NCBI RefSeq assembly: GCF_000473365.1
Contig: NZ_KI421517.1
Coordinates: forward strand, 3,817,901-3,881,900
DNA: 64,000 nt
Origin: Adhaeribacter aquaticus DSM 16391
GTDB lineage: Bacteria > Bacteroidota > Bacteroidia > Cytophagales > Hymenobacteraceae
Direction of reading: 5' to 3'
Each line of letters starts with the position of its first letter. Positions within the stretch are counted from its first letter, which is position 1. A program made the position numbers and the translations under genes. The notes under the pieces are model-generated. The model was not told where the DNA came from, searched no databases, and saw only the letters and a program-made list of their open reading frames with translations. Shown here piece by piece: positions 1 through 8,625 of the stretch.

Positions 1-293
1 TGCCAGCTAATTAAGATTGTGTACATCGGGCATTACAAATAAAATAACAATTTTTACTTACCCAGGCAACGGGGGCTTAACAGGCCAGCGTATTATTTAG
101 TATAGGTCGAAGCCCAAAAAAATATTATTTTAATTCCATGAGGCAACGTAGCCCGCAAAAGCGGGCGTAATGGTTATATAAGGATTCAGTATTACACCAA
201 TGAACAGAGATATTGCTTATGAATTAATTTTTACCAGTATGGCCGGCCTGATACTTTAATTATAACTATTCCTTTAAAACCAAAACAAAATTT

Positions 294-938
294 ATGAACC
301 TAAAATCTATTTTAGCCCTTTCGTTGGGGCTTATGCTTTCTATTGCCAGTTGCGACCAGAATGAAGTAATTCCACAGCTGCAGATTTATCTGCTACAGTC
401 GTGGTGCTGTTAGCTACCGCTAGCACGGTAAACGATCCAACTGTTGCTGCCGGAACCACCAAGGGCAACCGCTGTGGGCTAACGGAGGTGCCTGCTACCG
501 ACTTACCCGAAACAGTTACCAAATTATGTAACTACAAATTATCCTAATGCTACCATTGAGCGGGCCGCCACTACTGGGGATGGTAGTTTTGTGTTGCACG
601 TAAAAAAATAGGATGGCTCCCGTGTGGGTTTAGTGTTTAATGCTAGTGGTAACTTTGTAAGCGAAAAAAGCTCTAAAAAAGTACATGGTACTGAAGTAGC
701 GGTAGCTGATTTGCCGGCAACAATTACAGGTTATATTTCTACTAACTATGCTGGAGCCACGCTTGTGAAAGCTTTCAAAAACGGTGAAGGCAATTATTTA
801 GTGGCTATACAGAATACTGAAAGCACCGTAATGGGTTTAGCATTTGATGCAGCCGGCACTTTTACCGCGGAAGTTACGATGAAAGGCAAAGGAGGAATAA
901 AGGGTTTAGGTAAAAAAGGAAAAAGCCGGAAAAAATAA
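294..938 (+). pseudogene. decayed PepSY-like lipoprotein gene
   Basis: The remnant opens with an ATG and a lipoprotein signal peptide whose lipobox ends SIASC (Cys20), then breaks. The reading frame shifts near 375-385 (frame 1 ends at a TAG at 411), shifts again by one extra T near 525 (just after codons for VTKL, where VTTNYPNA continues in the next frame), and meets an in-frame TAG at 609-611 inside a Lys-Lys-Asp-Gly stretch. The last part, from a GTG at 624, stays open to 938. When the frames are joined, two similar units appear (around TEVPATDLPETV and TEVAVADLPATI, each followed by a TNYPNA/TNYAGA segment), which is the repeat pattern of the PepSY-like family (PF11396) of periplasmic Bacteroidota proteins. 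The C-terminus is a Lys/Gly-rich tail. Sequencing error could explain one lesion but hardly three. Confidence 0.75.
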
Positions 939-968
939 CCTTACCTGTTTCAGTGAAATAAATCAGTT

Positions 969-1010
969 AAAAAGAAGAGGCCCGATCATCAGATCGGCCC
1001 TCTTCTTTTT
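969..1010. terminator. bidirectional hairpin terminator
   Basis: Two 19-base arms (969-987 and 992-1010) pair with one mismatch around a 4-base loop. They end in an A-run on the left and a T-run on the right. The hairpin lies between the converging PepSY-like remnant and the PhyH gene, so it can stop transcription from both sides. Confidence 0.85.
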
Positions 1011-1023
1011 AACTTCCAGGTTA

Positions 1024-1917
1024 CTAAGCTTCACCCATCATCAAACCTTCAATGGTATGAGCCTGTACAATTGGTTCAAGTTTATCTACTATGCGGCAAG
1101 TCAGGTGCTGGCGTAAATATTCCGGAAGCCTTTCGTAGTAGTCGCGGGTAACCTGCAAATCGTGTCGCTCGGCATTATTTGCTCCTGGTGCATCTACGCC
1201 CAATACGAGGGCCGGACGTGATTTATTAGAATAATTAGTCGTTCCGCGATGAATGGTAAGCGCCGACCGGGCGGATATATCACCCATTTGTGGGAATTTA
1301 CGTTGCGCCCGGCTTTCGTATCGTTCATATTGGTCTTTAGGCGGGAACATTTCATGGTCAAAATTAATAGGTAAATCCCATTGTGTGCCGGGTGCAATTT
1401 CAAAAGGACCCATGTCTTCCTCTACATCTACAGTAGTAAGATTAAAAGCCAGGGAATTAAGCCTCCGGCCGTGTATGGTATCTTCAGGAGCCGGAAAATC
1501 GCGGTGCCAGGGCTGGTTTACAGCTCCCGGGTTAGGCACATCAAAACCGATTTCTACAATTTTGTATTCCGGTCCTAAAATGGTTTCGCAAACTGTAGTT
1601 ACCCAGGGGTGCGTGGCCAGCTCTATAAAACCCCGGATATCTTCCGGATGTATTTCTACATAATGGCGTTTAGGACCACGGCCTACGGCTCCGCCCGGTC
1701 GTTCCAGAGCTTCGGCATAGAGGCGTAAAAGGTCTTCATGCAGTTGGGCAGCCCATTCCCGCCGGAAAGCGCCTTTCAGACCAATAATGCCATCGCCATA
1801 CAAGCCGCCCATAATTTGGGCAATATCATACTGCGAGGTAATAGGGTTTATTATTTTAGAGGGCTCCGCTAAAACTGCGGTTCCGTTGTTTTGCTGTTCC
1901 TGCCAAGTATTTTCCAT
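1024..1917 (-). CDS. phytanoyl-CoA dioxygenase (PhyH) family Fe(II)/2-oxoglutarate oxygenase
   Basis: A 297-residue cytosolic protein of the PhyH family, which hydroxylates small substrates using Fe(II), O2 and 2-oxoglutarate. The iron-binding facial triad is visible: His138 and Asp140 in PWHRDFPAP, and His223 in TIHRG. Arg234 in KSRPAL is placed to bind the 2-oxoglutarate carboxylate. Length is normal for the family and there is no signal peptide. The substrate cannot be told from sequence; bacterial members include natural-product and osmolyte hydroxylases. It stands alone, with a possible promoter box at 2003-2010 and the shared terminator at 969-1010. Confidence 0.85.
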   Translation of the reverse strand: MENTWQEQQNNGTAVLAEPSKIINPITSQYDIAQIMGGLYGDGIIGLKGAFRREWAAQLHEDLLRLYAEALERPGGAVGRGPKRHYVEIHPEDIRGFIELATHPWVTTVCETILGPEYKIVEIGFDVPNPGAVNQPWHRDFPAPEDTIHGRRLNSLAFNLTTVDVEEDMGPFEIAPGTQWDLPINFDHEMFPPKDQYERYESRAQRKFPQMGDISARSALTIHRGTTNYSNKSRPALVLGVDAPGANNAERHDLQVTRDYYERLPEYLRQHLTCRIVDKLEPIVQAHTIEGLMMGEA

Positions 1918-2002
1918 TTTCCTTCCGCTAAAATTCTACAAATAATTCAGGCAATGATCTATAGCTTTTTCAAACGAGCGGGTAGGGGTTTTGTTACGGA
2001 AT

Positions 2003-2010
2003 CAAACGTA
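2003..2010 (-). promoter_or_regulatory. possible Bacteroidota promoter of the PhyH gene
   Basis: On the minus strand this reads TACGTTTG, an exact match to the Bacteroidota -7 box TAnnTTTG. A TTG that could serve as the -33 element lies 17 bases upstream (2028-2030). Transcription would begin about 80 bases before the PhyH start codon. The call rests on pattern only. Confidence 0.4.
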
Positions 2011-2098
2011 CCTGGTAGAGAGAAAATCAATTCTGGCGAGTAGGTAGGTCAGCCATTTAAAATGTATATTTTTTGTGTTAGCAAAAGTTTTATTCTTT

Positions 2099-2596
2099 TT
2101 AAAACCTTTTGCCAATAGAAATACCGGCCCATGGTAAAAAAAAGTCTTCAAAAAAGACAGGTGTAAAGTTAATGCGCCACATTAAATTTTTGGAAGTATA
2201 TCTCCTGTAGCCAATGCTAGGAAAATAATTTATAAACCCTTTCCTTTCAGGATATTTAGGAAGTTTAAAGTAAAGTTCCAGGGGTGTCCAGGTTGCTCCA
2301 AGACCTGCATCTATAAAAGACTGATTGTTTTTAAGATTCACTAAATAATTAATACTAACTGGAATAGTCAACCAATAAGTAAGTGGATCACTAATACCTT
2401 CCCGTTGTCCATGAAGCGTACCGATTCCAAATCTGGCACTTAATCCTGGCTGTTTTGTCAGTTGCCGTTCATAATTTAAGGAGCCATAAACGCCATTACC
2501 CCCTAGTTCAAAAAAAATGTTATTCCTTAAAAAAGGATTCTGTCCCCATGCCAGAGTGGCACTTAAAGTCAATACTGTAATTAAGTATTTTCTCAT
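2099..2596 (-). CDS. secreted outer-membrane beta-barrel-like protein, unknown function
   Basis: A 165-residue protein with a clear Sec signal peptide (residues 1-18, ending LAWG before QNPFL). The mature part alternates aromatic and polar residues in short strands, has many Gly/Tyr turns, and ends in Phe (GKRF), as do many small Bacteroidota outer-membrane barrels. I do not recognise a specific family. A second protein of the same general design lies at 11676-12182, also on the minus strand. The gene appears monocistronic, and the neighbours give no hint of a role. Confidence 0.65.
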   Translation of the reverse strand: MRKYLITVLTLSATLAWGQNPFLRNNIFFELGGNGVYGSLNYERQLTKQPGLSARFGIGTLHGQREGISDPLTYWLTIPVSINYLVNLKNNQSFIDAGLGATWTPLELYFKLPKYPERKGFINYFPSIGYRRYTSKNLMWRINFTPVFFEDFFLPWAGISIGKRF

Positions 2597-2721
2597 AAAG
2601 AAGGACGTGTAAAGGTATGCTAACGTGCTGATTTAAAATTGGTTTTGCGCATTATTGTTATTGTTTAGTTTTGCTTTTTTAATGGAAGATACATTTAAGC
2701 CTAACAAAGAATACGCAAGTA

Positions 2722-3258
2722 TTAATATGTAATACCAGCCAAATCGCTGTTCTTTTCTGCCTTATTTATTTTGAATAAAGGCACCATTTCATTGTACCAA
2801 AAAACGTCACTATAATATTTAAATCCTACCTTACTTAAAACCCGTTGTGAAGCAGCATTATCTGGATGAGTTACAGCATTAATCTCTTGTAACTTTACCT
2901 GATCGAAGCCATAAGCAACAACGGCTTTGGCTAGTTCTGTTGCCATTCCAGAACCCCAATATTTCACATGAAATCTATATCCCAGTTCAATTCTGTTTTG
3001 GTCGTATTCGCTTGGTTTCAAAAAACACACGCCAATAAAATCGGTATCTTCGTGATTAAATATTCCCCACCTACCTAAACCACTGGTATTAGTATATTCT
3101 CCTAAAGTTTTGGCAAAGACTTGTTTGCTTTCTTGAACAGTCCGTTTGGGAATATATTTGGTAAGTTGATCATCTCCGTCTATATCTAAAAAAAGGTGTT
3201 CTTCTTCAGGTTTAAATTCACGGATAATTAAGCGGGAAGTTTGGGTAATAATTTTCAT
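2722..3258 (-). CDS. GNAT family N-acetyltransferase (RimJ/RimL-like)
   Basis: A 178-residue acetyltransferase of the GNAT fold that moves an acetyl group from acetyl-CoA to an amine. The N-terminus TSRLIIREFKPEE is the usual start of the RimJ/RimL-like subgroup. The acetyl-CoA motif region reads YRFHVKYWGSGMATE, and VTHPDNAASQRVLSKVGF is the typical C-terminal NxxSxxVLxKxGF segment. The start was placed at the ATG at 3258, directly before KIITQTSRL; an ATG at 3273 and one at 3297 are also in frame but add residues not usual for the family. Acceptor unknown. It stands alone. Confidence 0.8.
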   Translation of the reverse strand: MKIITQTSRLIIREFKPEEEHLFLDIDGDDQLTKYIPKRTVQESKQVFAKTLGEYTNTSGLGRWGIFNHEDTDFIGVCFLKPSEYDQNRIELGYRFHVKYWGSGMATELAKAVVAYGFDQVKLQEINAVTHPDNAASQRVLSKVGFKYYSDVFWYNEMVPLFKINKAEKNSDLAGITY

Positions 3259-3477
3259 ATTAGGGTTATTCATGTTCCAGAAAACACAAACATACATTAG
3301 ATATAATTCAGTATATTAAGTTTCAAACCCAAAACTTATCTGAATAGTGATTATTTTTAAAATAGTTGGCCCTTATGCTGGTGGATTTCTGGCATAGGAT
3401 GACCTTTCGTTGCAAGTTTAGATTTTTAGGTTTTTTTGATTTTCCCAAAAGTTAATTTGTATTAAACCCTCTACCTA

Positions 3478-5154
3478 ATGAGATACCTACTTCTATTCTT
3501 CTTTTTATTTCCCACTGTATTCAGTACGGCACAAGGGCAGGCCAAAAGCCCGTCTGAAAAGGTAATAATAACTTCTACAAAAAATAAAACCCAAGTCAGC
3601 ACCAATGAAAAGGGAGAAATATTAATTAATGTATCTCCAAAGGATGCCAGTAGATTTAAAGCTACCGGGTCAGTTCGCTATAGCGACTTCGGCGCCAAGG
3701 GTGATGGTAAGACCGATGCTATAGACGCCATTGCTGGAACCCATGCGTACGCCAATCAGCACCAGCTTTCTGTGAAAGCCGACGAAGGGGCTACTTATTA
3801 CATCAGTGGGAAGAACCGCCCGGCGGTTATCCAGACAGACACTGATTTCGGTACGGCTTCCTTTATTATTGACGATACCAGTGTTCAAAACCGTTCAGCC
3901 CCTATTTTCGTGGTCAGTTCTAACCTGCAGCCTTTCAAGTTGGCGGGAATTACCTCACTTAAGAGGAACCAGGAGAAAATTAATGCCTCTTTACCCGGAA
4001 CCTGCTTGGTTACCGTTACCAATTCCCAGATAAGACGTTACATCCGGCTAGGGCTGAACCAGGACAATGGAGCCGAACAGACGGATATTTTTATGGTGGA
4101 CAAAAACGGGAATGTGGATAGGAATGCCCCGATTATCTGGGACTTCGATCAAATAACAGAAATTACTGCCCTCCCCATCGACGAAACAAAGCTGACCATC
4201 TCCGGAGGACGTTTTACCACCATCGCCAACCAGGCAGAATCGAAGTACAACTACTACAGAAGGGGCATTGCCATCAGGCGATCAAACGTTCTGGTAAATG
4301 GGTTGGAGCACCGGGTAACCGGCGAAGGAGACAACGGGGCTCCATATCATGGGTTTATAATTATTGGCGATTGCTCCTATGTAACAGTTCAAAACACCCT
4401 CCTGACCGGACACAAGATGTACCAGACCATTGGCTCAGCGGGAGCTCCGGTTTCTATGGGTACTTACGACATCTCTCTTAACCGGGCCCTCAATGTGTCT
4501 TTTGTCAATTGCCGCCAGACAAATGATATTAACGACAGCAAGTACTGGGGAATTATGGCGTCAAACTATTGTAAGAACCTGGTTTATGATAATTGTACCT
4601 TTTCCAGGTTCGATGCCCATATGGGAGTTGCCAATGCCACCATCCGTAACTCTTCCTTAGGCCACCAGGGCATCAACGCCATCGGCAGCGGAGTATTAAC
4701 GGTAGAAAATTCTACTATCTACGGCAGGAACCTCATTAATTTGCGCTCTGACTACGGCAGTACGTGGGAGGGAGAAGTCTTTATTCGCAACTGCACTTTC
4801 GTGCCCGCAGGTGGCAAACCCACCAGCGCCAGCCTGATAGGCGGGGCTAATTCCGGTCAGCATGATTTTGGCTACACTTCTTATATGCCGGAACGGGTTA
4901 CTATCGAAAACCTCCATATCGATGATTCCAAACATACGGCCGATTATCAGGGAACAACCATTTTTGCAAATTTTAACCCAGATATGAGGGCCGGTTCTTA
5001 TATAGAGAAGTTTCCTTATATCAGGACAAAGGAAGTTGTTCTAAAAAATGTAACCGTAGCCAGCGGCAAACCCTTACGGATCAGTGATAACCCATTTATG
5101 TTTAAAGATGTAAAAGTTACCACCAATCAAGATGTGCTGCTTAAAAAGCCCTAA
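3478..5154 (+). CDS. secreted right-handed beta-helix protein (pectate lyase superfamily-like)
   Basis: A 558-residue exported protein with a Sec signal peptide (residues 1-18, cleavage near STAQG). Residues about 67-85 read YSDFGAKGDGKTDAIDA, the hallmark start of the Pectate_lyase_3/GH28-type parallel beta-helix (PF12708). The rest holds short Asn/Gly-rich rungs such as NCTFSRF, ATIRNSS and VLTVENSTIY, which form the helix coils. Such proteins bind or cut polysaccharides, but no polygalacturonase catalytic set was identified, so substrate and even enzymatic activity are open. No T9SS sorting domain is seen at the C-terminus. It is monocistronic and followed by the hairpin at 5294-5339. Its somewhat GC-richer codons than the neighbours could mean a later arrival, which is only an impression. 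Confidence 0.7.
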   Translation: MRYLLLFFFLFPTVFSTAQGQAKSPSEKVIITSTKNKTQVSTNEKGEILINVSPKDASRFKATGSVRYSDFGAKGDGKTDAIDAIAGTHAYANQHQLSVKADEGATYYISGKNRPAVIQTDTDFGTASFIIDDTSVQNRSAPIFVVSSNLQPFKLAGITSLKRNQEKINASLPGTCLVTVTNSQIRRYIRLGLNQDNGAEQTDIFMVDKNGNVDRNAPIIWDFDQITEITALPIDETKLTISGGRFTTIANQAESKYNYYRRGIAIRRSNVLVNGLEHRVTGEGDNGAPYHGFIIIGDCSYVTVQNTLLTGHKMYQTIGSAGAPVSMGTYDISLNRALNVSFVNCRQTNDINDSKYWGIMASNYCKNLVYDNCTFSRFDAHMGVANATIRNSSLGHQGINAIGSGVLTVENSTIYGRNLINLRSDYGSTWEGEVFIRNCTFVPAGGKPTSASLIGGANSGQHDFGYTSYMPERVTIENLHIDDSKHTADYQGTTIFANFNPDMRAGSYIEKFPYIRTKEVVLKNVTVASGKPLRISDNPFMFKDVKVTTNQDVLLKKP

Positions 5155-5293
5155 TTCAGTATACTAAAGGTTTGAAATGACGATAAATATTTAACTTCAG
5201 CCAAAGCAACCGTAATAAATATTTATTTGATTTTCCGGATGGGTAAGGAATCCGTATCTATTCAACACCTCAACGTTTGTATCAGAATAGAAG

Positions 5294-5339
5294 ATTATAA
5301 AGGTCGTTCTGTTATCAATACTAGGACGACCTTTATAAT
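5294..5339. terminator. long perfect hairpin between converging genes
   Basis: Two perfect 14-base arms (5294-5307 and 5326-5339) flank an 18-base loop. The position between the beta-helix gene (plus) and the epimerase gene (minus) fits a bidirectional terminator, but there is no strong T-run outside the stem. The rest of the 448-base gap 5155-5602 shows no gene. A short open frame at 5227-5424 runs through the hairpin and is probably chance. Confidence 0.5.
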
Positions 5340-5602
5340 TTATAGTAATGGCTGTATTGGAGGAGAGGGGAAAGAAAACATAAAACTATCTACTGACAAA
5401 GGCCGCACTTATTTAAATTTATAATTGATGGCAGTCTATATAAACCTAATAAACTTCCCTGATATATACATCTTGCCAGTTTCCTTCAGTTCATCGCTAA
5501 AATTTAGCCTGTGAACGAAAGAGAGAATATTCATTGGCACCTAAATTAAGGCAAGTTCTTCCTTGGGAATTAAGTTTTTTTTTAATCTTGTTCAATTGGC
5601 AG

Positions 5603-6505
5603 TTAGTCTCCCTTCACGTAATTCCGCCAGTTATGCTGCTCTTTAAATCCCAGCACTTCCCGGATTTTGCGGTTGGAAAATAATGCTTCATGTTCCTCTA
5701 ATTCCCGGGTAACGGGTACACCAGGGAAAAACTGTTCGGCCAATTTTTTACTTGGAATAATGGCACCGTTATGATCATTGCCTGCATTGAAAACCTGATA
5801 ACCAAGGCTATCTTTTTGCAAACATAAATCTACAATCTGTCCCAGATCACGCGCGTCAATATAACAGAACGCGTTCCGGCGACGCACTTCCGGGTTTTGG
5901 AAATAATGCGGAAACAGTTCAGCGTATTCGTTAGGTTCAATTACATTTCCAATCCGAAGTGCATAAATATCATAGCCGGAGCGTTTCTGGAAGCTACGGG
6001 CTGTTTTCTCATTTACTACCTTAGATAAGCCATAGCTATCCATCGGATCAACATCATAATCTTCTTCCAAAGGCAGTGAATGTGGGTTGGTTCTGCCGTC
6101 GGCAAAACAGATACCATAGGTGGTCTCTGAAGAAGCAATAATTATTTTTTTAATACCTAGTTTTACAGCTGCTTCAATTACATTGTAAGTGCCTATAGTA
6201 TTAACCCGAAAGGTTTCATTATCTGGTTTAATCAAAATTCTGGGCACAGCCGCAAAATGTACGACCGCATCAAATGGTGGTACGCCATTTCCTGGTTCCA
6301 ACTCATCTAGTCCGGCATACGAACTCATGGCATTAAACATTTGGCCGGAATCGGTAATATCAGCTATCAGATTATCTACCCCTGGGTAATGCAAAGGCAC
6401 CTGATCGACATTCATTACCCGATGGCCTTGCTCAAGCAGGTAAGGGATTACGTGCTTGCCTGCTTTTCCCGAACCTCCCGTAAAAAATATTCGCTTTTTA
6501 GTCAT
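5603..6505 (-). CDS. NAD-dependent epimerase/dehydratase family protein
   Basis: A 300-residue extended SDR enzyme. The NAD-binding glycine motif is FTGGSGKAGKH (residues about 8-18), AAVPR follows the fourth strand, and the catalytic YGLSK (Tyr-x-x-x-Lys) is present with an upstream SSETTYG serine motif. Enzymes of this kind epimerise, dehydrate or reduce nucleotide sugars; the exact substrate is not apparent. It is a single gene with no sugar genes beside it, and it is unrelated in position to the 17.6-32 kb cluster. A possible promoter box lies at 6594-6601. Confidence 0.8.
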   Translation of the reverse strand: MTKKRIFFTGGSGKAGKHVIPYLLEQGHRVMNVDQVPLHYPGVDNLIADITDSGQMFNAMSSYAGLDELEPGNGVPPFDAVVHFAAVPRILIKPDNETFRVNTIGTYNVIEAAVKLGIKKIIIASSETTYGICFADGRTNPHSLPLEEDYDVDPMDSYGLSKVVNEKTARSFQKRSGYDIYALRIGNVIEPNEYAELFPHYFQNPEVRRRNAFCYIDARDLGQIVDLCLQKDSLGYQVFNAGNDHNGAIIPSKKLAEQFFPGVPVTRELEEHEALFSNRKIREVLGFKEQHNWRNYVKGD

Positions 6506-6915
6506 GTTGTTTCCTGTTTAATAATGATTCTACTTTACCCCAGCTATTACGTGTGCGTTGCCTATACCAGCTCATTTGCACCCGTCGTGTTTACAAATAT
6601 AGAAATTATGAAATGTTATGTTTAATGACTGGTAATGATTTATTGATGCCTTAGTAGGCCTGGTTATCCCTTCAATACTTATCAAATGCATTTTTCAGGT
6701 TGGCTATTAATATTTTGTTAGGGGGAAGGAATAGCATCGTTGATAGTATTCTTTTTACTGAATTTTATGAGCTTAATCTTTCCTGAATAAGTTTGCGACC
6801 CGTAACTGAGGTATAAGGAAATCTACTGTTTCTGGTTCTGCTTAATACTAATTATAAATTTAAAAAAGTAATCCATGCATAAAAAATACAATACTTAAAC
6901 CTTCCTGATAGTTTA
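6506..6915. other. intergenic region, no gene seen
   Basis: 410 bases between the epimerase gene start and the end of rlmF. Apart from the promoter-like box at 6594-6601, no reading frame, repeat or RNA structure could be supported. Confidence 0.6.
6594..6601 (-). promoter_or_regulatory. possible -7 promoter box for the epimerase gene
   Basis: Reads TATATTTG on the minus strand, matching TAnnTTTG, 88 bases before the start codon at 6505. No convincing -33 TTG at the usual spacing. Confidence 0.3.
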
Positions 6916-7905
6916 TTAGCGCTTCAATTTTTTCCACCTTTCCTTTATCCATTCCTGCTGTTTTGCCGGAGGCAGAAAAGTCCAGGCCACCAGGCGACTG
7001 GTTTTATTGCCCTGGCTCATTTCAATGGTTTTTACCTCCACTGCCTTTACTTCCTGCAAGCTTTTGTAAACGGTTTTTAAGTGAGCGCTTTTAGATACTA
7101 ACGTGGTGAACCAGAAGCAGGAATTTGCAAATTGCCGGCTTTCCCTGATCATGTTGGTTACAAAATTTTTTTCTCCACCCATGCACCACAACTCATTGCT
7201 TTGGCCACCAAAATTAAGGAGTGGTTTTGCTCCTTTTTTCTGGGTCAGGTTAGTTACTTTTCGAAAAGTACCTGCGCGAGCTTCTGCAGCCGAAGCATGA
7301 AACGGAGGGTTGCAGATAGTCAGGTCAAACCGCTCGCCCGGTTGGATGATGTTGATAAAATAATGTTTGTTATTGGGCTGCAACCGGCATTCTACCTGCC
7401 CCGTTAAAGCCGGGTTCATTTCTATTATTTTATTCGCTGATTCTATAGAAATGGCGTCTATGTCTGAACCTACAAAAGACCAGCCATACTCGGTATGCCC
7501 TATAATGGGGTAAACGCAGTTGGCTCCCACACCTACATCCAGGCATTTTATGCCAGAGTCCCTGGGTATTTTGCCAACCTTGTCTCCTTGGTTACAGCTG
7601 GCCAACAAATCGGCAGCATGGTGCAGGTAATCTGCTCTGCCTGGTATAGGAGGGCATAAATAATTAGCCGGAATGTCCCAGTAATTGATATTATAATAGT
7701 GCTTTAACAAAGCCCAATTCAACATTTTTACCGCTTCAGGATTGAAAAAGTCAATGGTTTCATCTTTGTATTCATTCAGCTTTACAAAGAATTTCAGGTC
7801 CGGACAACTTTTTATTAACTGATGAAAATTATAGCGCCGACGGTGTTTGTTACGGGGGTGTAACTCAGTTTTCTCTTTCGGATGTTCTCTCTTATCGGTG
7901 CGCAT
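6916..7905 (-). CDS. rlmF: 23S rRNA (adenine(1618)-N(6))-methyltransferase RlmF
   Basis: A 329-residue S-adenosylmethionine-dependent methyltransferase that in E. coli (YbiN) adds a methyl group to N6 of A1618 in 23S rRNA. The basic N-terminus (ELHPRNKHRRRYNF) is typical of the family. Motif I is CLDVGVGANCVYP (residues 121-133), and the adenine-N6 catalytic motif CNPPFHAS is at 198-205, with the family-specific extension after it. Length matches known RlmF proteins. It is monocistronic. A TATCTTTG box (7920-7927, minus) lies just 14 bases before the start codon, so the mRNA leader may be very short. Confidence 0.92.
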   Translation of the reverse strand: MRTDKREHPKEKTELHPRNKHRRRYNFHQLIKSCPDLKFFVKLNEYKDETIDFFNPEAVKMLNWALLKHYYNINYWDIPANYLCPPIPGRADYLHHAADLLASCNQGDKVGKIPRDSGIKCLDVGVGANCVYPIIGHTEYGWSFVGSDIDAISIESANKIIEMNPALTGQVECRLQPNNKHYFINIIQPGERFDLTICNPPFHASAAEARAGTFRKVTNLTQKKGAKPLLNFGGQSNELWCMGGEKNFVTNMIRESRQFANSCFWFTTLVSKSAHLKTVYKSLQEVKAVEVKTIEMSQGNKTSRLVAWTFLPPAKQQEWIKERWKKLKR

Positions 7906-7919
7906 ATATTCCTTTTTCC

Positions 7920-7927
7920 CAAAGATA
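7920..7927 (-). promoter_or_regulatory. possible -7 promoter box of rlmF
   Basis: Minus-strand TATCTTTG matches the Bacteroidota -7 consensus TAnnTTTG. The same octamer precedes the ABC-F gene at 15587-15594. No clear -33 element was seen. Confidence 0.35.
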
Positions 7928-8173
7928 CTTACTTTTTAAAAGCCTGAACCTGTAATAACCTGTTTTAAGCCAATTAACTTATAAACATCCTAATGCATCC
8001 TCTCTTTTAAAGATTCTATATAATTCACTCCTATGCTATTATAGGTTGTCTAATTGCCACAAATAATCCTTTAATAAAGAAGGCAATCATTAATGGCCTA
8101 TGCCATAGAGGGTAAAGGTACCTACTAAAACAAGCAATGGCTAAAGTTAACAAGGAACAAACTTTAGGTTACT

Positions 8174-8620
8174 TTATTTATCGATTAACCTCCTGTGGTA
8201 GTTAATTTGTCCTAAGTGGTAGGTGAGATGAGTAGCCAAGTGAACCAACAAGTATTCAGTAGAGGTTTTTTCATCAAATACTAAAATGTGATATTCTTTT
8301 GTTAACGTACTTTCATCCAGGTTGGAGATTGATTTACTAATTACCTCAATGGTGTCATCAATTTTAGTTAACAATTCCTGGCGCGGTACATCTTTTAATG
8401 AAAACTCTGATTCCCTATTTCTGATATATCCTGTTTTCCCGATTTCTTTACCAATATAGGTGTTCAGGTTGCCTATTAAATGTAAAAAAAGATTTCCAGC
8501 TGAGTTAGCAATGTCTCCATCCACTTTCCATATGTTTTCTTCCTTTTGGTAAGATGTTATTTCACTTCGTAGCCGGTTTAAATCTCGGGTAAAAATTGCA
8601 ATTAAGGTTTCAATTAACAT
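8174..8620 (-). CDS. DinB family protein
   Basis: A 148-residue four-helix-bundle protein of the DinB/YfiT superfamily. The metal-binding histidines fit the family pattern: one near residue 47 (FLHLIGNLNTYI) and the C-terminal pair in HLATHLTYHLGQINYH. Many DinB proteins are thiol-dependent transferases or have unknown activity in stress responses. The gene starts 5 bases after the stop of the upstream phzF-type gene, so the two are probably co-transcribed. A second, unrelated DinB-type protein is at 16729-17202. Confidence 0.8.
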   Translation of the reverse strand: MLIETLIAIFTRDLNRLRSEITSYQKEENIWKVDGDIANSAGNLFLHLIGNLNTYIGKEIGKTGYIRNRESEFSLKDVPRQELLTKIDDTIEVISKSISNLDESTLTKEYHILVFDEKTSTEYLLVHLATHLTYHLGQINYHRRLIDK

Positions 8621-8625
8621 AGTGA

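Noticed and set aside
151..166. GC-rich 6-base hairpin GCCCGC-AAAA-GCGGGC
   Set aside because: The stem is short, no T-run follows and no gene ends just before it; the region 1-293 has no other feature.
5227..5424. 65-codon plus-strand frame in the gap after the beta-helix gene
   Set aside because: It runs straight through the perfect hairpin at 5294-5339, has no recognisable domain and no good upstream signals.
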